The position numbers were made by a program, and so were the translations under genes. The notes under the pieces were generated by a model. It had not been told where the DNA came from. It was given only the letters and a program-made list of their open reading frames with translations, and did not search any database. A stretch of DNA of 8,239 nt, taken from positions 1-8,239 of the forward strand of contig NZ_JBAKHX010000154.1 of NCBI RefSeq assembly GCF_036906915.1, read 5' to 3'. This document shows positions 5,502 to 8,239 of this stretch, piece by piece; within the stretch, counting starts at the first letter, position 1, and each line of letters opens with the position of its first letter. This DNA is from Phytohabitans sp036906915. Lineage in GTDB: Bacteria; Actinomycetota; Actinomycetes; Mycobacteriales; Micromonosporaceae.

Positions 5502-6524
5502 ATGAGCCCAAAGGCGAGCGCCGTCGAGGTCGAGGTCGCCGGCCACGCGGTACGGCTGAGCAGCCCCGACAAGGTGTACTTCCCGGGACCGGGCTACACC
5601 AAGCGGGACGTGTTCGAGTACTACCTGGCCGTCGGTGACGGGATCCTGCGGGCCCTGCGCGAGCGCCCGACGACGCTCCAGCGATTTCCGGAGGGCATCG
5701 AGGGCGAGATGTTCTACCAGAAGCGCCTCCCGACGCGCGGGGTGCCGCCGTGGCTCGAGTCGGCGCGGATCACGTTTCCGAGCGGCCGCCCGGCTGACGA
5801 GCTGTGCCCCGTCGACCTGGCGCACGTGGCCTGGGCCGCGCAGATGGGTGCCGTGGTGTTTCACCCGTGGCCGGTGCGCCGGGCCGACGCCGACCACCCC
5901 GACGAGCTGCGCGTCGACCTTGACCCGCAGCCGGGCACCGACTTCGGGCACGCGGCCGAGGCGGCCGTCGCGCTGCGCGAGGTTTTGGCCGACGCCGGCA
6001 TGACCGGATACCCGAAGACGTCCGGTGGGCGGGGAGTGCACGTTTATGTGAGGATTCGCCCGGAGTGGGACTTCGTGCTGGTACGCCGGGCGGTGATCGC
6101 GCTCGCCCGCGAGCTGGAGCGGCGCCGGCCCGACCTCGTCACCACCTCGTGGTGGAAGGAGGAGCGCGGCGAGCGGGTGTTCGTCGACTTCAACCAGATG
6201 GCCCGTGACCGCACGATCGCCTGCGCGTACTCGCTGCGCGCCAACGGGCGAGCCACCGCCTCCACGCCGGTGACCTGGGACGAGCTGCCCGACGTCGACC
6301 CCGACGACTTCGATCTGCGCACGGTGCCGGAGCGGTTCGCGAAGGTGGGTGACCCGCACGCCGGCATCGACGACGAGGCGTTCGACCTGGCGCCGCTGCT
6401 GGAGTGGTCGGAGCGCGACGAGCGGGACGGCCTGGGCGACATGCCGTACCCGCCGGACCATCCGAAGATGCCCGGCGAGCCGAAGAGGGTGCAGCCGTCG
6501 AAGGACCGCGACCGCAAGAAGTGA
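5502..6524 (+). CDS. Stand-alone LigD-type polymerase domain (archaeo-eukaryotic primase superfamily)
   Basis: The 340-residue protein corresponds to the polymerase domain of LigD, which in bacterial non-homologous end joining fills and extends broken DNA ends together with Ku and a ligase. Visible motifs are SSPDKVYFP (20-28), near the 5'-phosphate pocket; the metal-binding RVDLDP with D139 and D141; SGGRGVH (174-180), the nucleotide-binding SGxGxH-type motif; and FVDFNQ (227-232) with the third metal aspartate D229. All catalytic residues are present. No ligase or 3'-phosphoesterase domain is attached, as in the mycobacterial PolD proteins and Rv3730c-like proteins. The C-terminus ends in a Pro/Lys-rich tail (about 314-340), common in actinobacterial members. 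No Ku gene is in the window. It would act on the nucleoid. Product databases may label it 'non-homologous end-joining DNA ligase', but no ligase activity is expected. Confidence 0.93.
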   Translation: MSPKASAVEVEVAGHAVRLSSPDKVYFPGPGYTKRDVFEYYLAVGDGILRALRERPTTLQRFPEGIEGEMFYQKRLPTRGVPPWLESARITFPSGRPADELCPVDLAHVAWAAQMGAVVFHPWPVRRADADHPDELRVDLDPQPGTDFGHAAEAAVALREVLADAGMTGYPKTSGGRGVHVYVRIRPEWDFVLVRRAVIALARELERRRPDLVTTSWWKEERGERVFVDFNQMARDRTIACAYSLRANGRATASTPVTWDELPDVDPDDFDLRTVPERFAKVGDPHAGIDDEAFDLAPLLEWSERDERDGLGDMPYPPDHPKMPGEPKRVQPSKDRDRKK

Positions 6525-6601
6525 GGACGTGCGGCCGATAGGCGGCCCGCCCTCGCACCGGCGTGGGAACCTGCGGGTGGTGCGCGAACTGGTGGAGCGG
6601 C

Positions 6602-8170
6602 TCAACGCGGGCAGCGCTGGCCGGCCGGGGGCGGGCTGAGGTCGATCAGGTACTTGTCGACGGCGTCGTTGACGCAGTTGGTCTGCGGGTAGGCGGTGTG
6701 CCCCTCGCCTTCCCAGGTCAGCACCACGCCCACGCCGAGCATCGAGGCCAGCTTGGCGGTCTGCTCGTACGGTGTGGCCGGGTCGCCGGTGGTGCCCACG
6801 ACCACGATCGGCGGCGCGCCGGTGGCCGCCCCGGTCGGGTACGGGTCGCGCTTGGCGGGCCAGAACGCGCACGGCAGCAGCCCGACGGCGAGCGGCGCCC
6901 CGAAGAGCGGGTACTTGGCCCGCCACTGGGATTGCGTCGCCCGGATCTGCGATACCTCGGGCGAGACGGGCGCGTCGGCGCAGTTCACCGCGAGGTTGGC
7001 GTCGAAGAGGTTGGAGTAGCGGCCGCTGCCGTCGCGCTGGGCGTACGAGTCGGCCAGGTCGAAGACGCCGTCCGCGTCGCCCTCCGCGAGGTCACCGATG
7101 GCCTTCCCCAGCTCTTCCCACCCGTCGACGGTGTAGAGCGACGAGATCACCGCGTACAGGATCCAGCCGGACGTGGCCTCCCGGCCGCCGTCGCCGCGGA
7201 CCGGCGATGTGCGCGCCTTGTCGATGGCGGTCATGACCGCACGTCGCGCGTCGGGGGCGATGGGGCACTTGTTCGCGTTGCTCCCGCACCAGGCGGCGAA
7301 GTTGCTGAACGCGAGCTCGAAGCCCTTGGCCTGGCTTTCCGAGCCGGCCAGCAGGTCCTGGCCGGGGTCGACCGCGCCGTCGAGGACCATCGCTCGGATC
7401 TTGCCCGGGAAGAGCTGGGCGTACGTGGCGCCGAGCAGCGTGCCGTACGAGTAGCCGAGGTAGGTGAGCTTTTCGTCGCCTACCGCCGTGCGGATCGTGT
7501 CCATGTCGCGGGCCGCCTGCTCGGTGGCGAAGAGGCCCAGCTTGTCGCCGTACTTGGCGCCGCAGCCCTGCCCGATCCGCTGGTTGAGCGCCACCAGGCT
7601 GTCGAACTCGGCCTGAGTGTCGGGGTCGGGGTCGGCGCCGAAGCTGGCGTCGAGGTCGGCGTCGGAGATGCACTCGACGGGGCTGGAGCGGCTGACGCCG
7701 CGCGGGTCGAACCCGACGATGTCGAAGCGGCGCAGTACGTCGTCGGGCAGCCCGCCGAACGTCTCGCCGAACGAGAGGTAGACCGCCGTGTTGATGCCGG
7801 ACGCGCCCGGCCCGCCGGGGTTGACCAGCAGCGAGCCGATCCGGTCCTGCTGGCGGGTCGACCGGGCCCGGATCAGCGCGATCTCGAACGTGCCGGGGGC
7901 GTTGGGCGCGGCCCAGTCTTGCGGCACCGCGACGCTGCCGCACTCGTATCGCATGTTTGGCGCGCCTCGCCCGACGAGGTCTTCCGGCACGTCAGGGCAG
8001 GGTCGCCAGGTCACCGCCTCGCCCGACCCGGCGGGTGCCGGCGTGGCGGTGGCGGTGTCGCCGCCATTGCGGCCGGTGTTCGGCGCGTACACCGGCACTG
8101 TGCAGCCGGCGACGAGGCCGGTCACGAGGAGCCCGGCCACAGTGTGACGAAGGGTGCGAGACACCGGCAC
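6602..8170 (-). CDS. Secreted lipoprotein alpha/beta hydrolase, Tap-like aminopeptidase (S33)
   Basis: The 522-residue protein (from GTG 8170) begins with a lipoprotein signal: Arg-containing n-region, hydrophobic TVAGLLVTGLVAG, and lipobox LVAGC with lipidated C23. A Ser/Thr/Pro/Ala/Gly linker follows. The alpha/beta hydrolase core has NPGGPGASG (117-125, oxyanion loop), DIVGFDPRGVSRSSP (150-164), nucleophile elbow GYSYG with S241, acid D463 in TTGDPATP, and H491 in GEGHTAYP; the C-terminal TAP-like region holds the last two. Ten further cysteines suggest disulfides, consistent with life outside the membrane. Relatives include the Streptomyces tripeptidyl aminopeptidases and SlpD/SlpE, and mycobacterial Hip1/CaeA. 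It probably trims N-terminal peptides from extracellular proteins, though some relatives are esterases. The start is uncertain: TTG 8179 and GTG 8164 are alternatives, all without a Shine-Dalgarno sequence. It converges on the polymerase gene with a 77-bp gap. Confidence 0.93.
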   Translation of the reverse strand: MPVSRTLRHTVAGLLVTGLVAGCTVPVYAPNTGRNGGDTATATPAPAGSGEAVTWRPCPDVPEDLVGRGAPNMRYECGSVAVPQDWAAPNAPGTFEIALIRARSTRQQDRIGSLLVNPGGPGASGINTAVYLSFGETFGGLPDDVLRRFDIVGFDPRGVSRSSPVECISDADLDASFGADPDPDTQAEFDSLVALNQRIGQGCGAKYGDKLGLFATEQAARDMDTIRTAVGDEKLTYLGYSYGTLLGATYAQLFPGKIRAMVLDGAVDPGQDLLAGSESQAKGFELAFSNFAAWCGSNANKCPIAPDARRAVMTAIDKARTSPVRGDGGREATSGWILYAVISSLYTVDGWEELGKAIGDLAEGDADGVFDLADSYAQRDGSGRYSNLFDANLAVNCADAPVSPEVSQIRATQSQWRAKYPLFGAPLAVGLLPCAFWPAKRDPYPTGAATGAPPIVVVGTTGDPATPYEQTAKLASMLGVGVVLTWEGEGHTAYPQTNCVNDAVDKYLIDLSPPPAGQRCPR

Positions 8171-8175
8171 TAGGC

Positions 8176-8181
8176 TCAATA
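8176..8181 (-). promoter_or_regulatory. Possible -10 box (TATTGA) of the peptidase gene
   Basis: TATTGA lies 5 nt before the GTG at 8170 and could drive a leaderless transcript. It lacks the final T of TANNNT, and no -35 is evident at 17 bp, so this is tentative. The box falls within the spacer of a short inverted repeat (CACCGG 8162-8167 and CCGGTG 8182-8187). Confidence 0.25.
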
Positions 8182-8239
8182 CCGGTGACTTAAGGTCGTG
8201 GTGTCCGTTTGACGCGTTTCGGTTTGGTGGCGCCTGTGA

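Noticed and set aside
6525..6601. Bidirectional terminator between converging genes
   Set aside because: Only short, mismatched GC stems can be drawn and there is no U-run on either strand.
5451..6926. Minus-strand open frame of 491 codons opposite the polymerase gene
   Set aside because: It crosses two real genes and is composed of Arg/His/Val-rich shadow sequence.
6563..8173. Plus-strand open frame of 536 codons opposite the peptidase
   Set aside because: The minus strand encodes a full catalytic triad and a lipoprotein signal; the plus frame has no domain and arises from codon bias.

Overview
The window is GC-rich DNA (GC is strongly preferred at third codon positions) from an actinomycete, most likely of the Micromonosporaceae or a near relative. 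This rests on codon bias, the type VII secretion (T7SS) proteins, a stand-alone actinobacterial-style NHEJ polymerase and a secreted Tap-like lipoprotein hydrolase. The genus assignment is inference.

Layout. Positions 1-116 hold a long near-perfect inverted repeat (7-71) and a G-quadruplex-type G tract (85-116), both just downstream of the first gene. Positions 117-4469 are a tight three-gene unit read leftwards (minus strand): a beta-helix/AAA+ ATPase fusion (4469-2790), the T7SS membrane protein EccE (2758-1487), and a proline/alanine-rich protein whose C-terminal half looks like a degenerate P-loop domain (1490-117). The first two genes are 31 bp apart and the last two overlap by 4 bp (ATGA). 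A TACGAT -10 box and a good ribosome binding site precede the first gene. Next comes msrB (4934-4536, minus), whose start lies 48 bp from a divergent small membrane protein with a bacterial PH-like domain (4983-5441, plus). A LigD-type polymerase/primase (5502-6524, plus) follows. It converges on a secreted lipoprotein peptidase of the Tap/S33 alpha-beta hydrolase family (8170-6602, minus).

How the parts relate. The three minus-strand genes are probably accessory parts of a T7SS: EccE is a membrane-complex subunit, the AAA+ protein is an EccA/CbbX-type cytosolic ATPase, and the third protein is unknown. No eccB, eccC, eccD, mycosin or WXG100 gene is visible, so the core apparatus is either left of the window or elsewhere. 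msrB (methionine sulfoxide repair), the polymerase (DNA end joining) and the peptidase look like independent housekeeping or accessory genes. msrB and the polymerase both have a TAGNCT box exactly 6 nt before the ATG and no convincing Shine-Dalgarno sequence, which suggests leaderless transcripts.

The most notable items are the beta-helix/AAA+ fusion with an exact 23-residue coil period, the degenerate P-loop protein, the detached three-gene T7SS unit, and the hairpin at 7-71. No tRNA, rRNA, CRISPR array, IS element or phage gene was seen.
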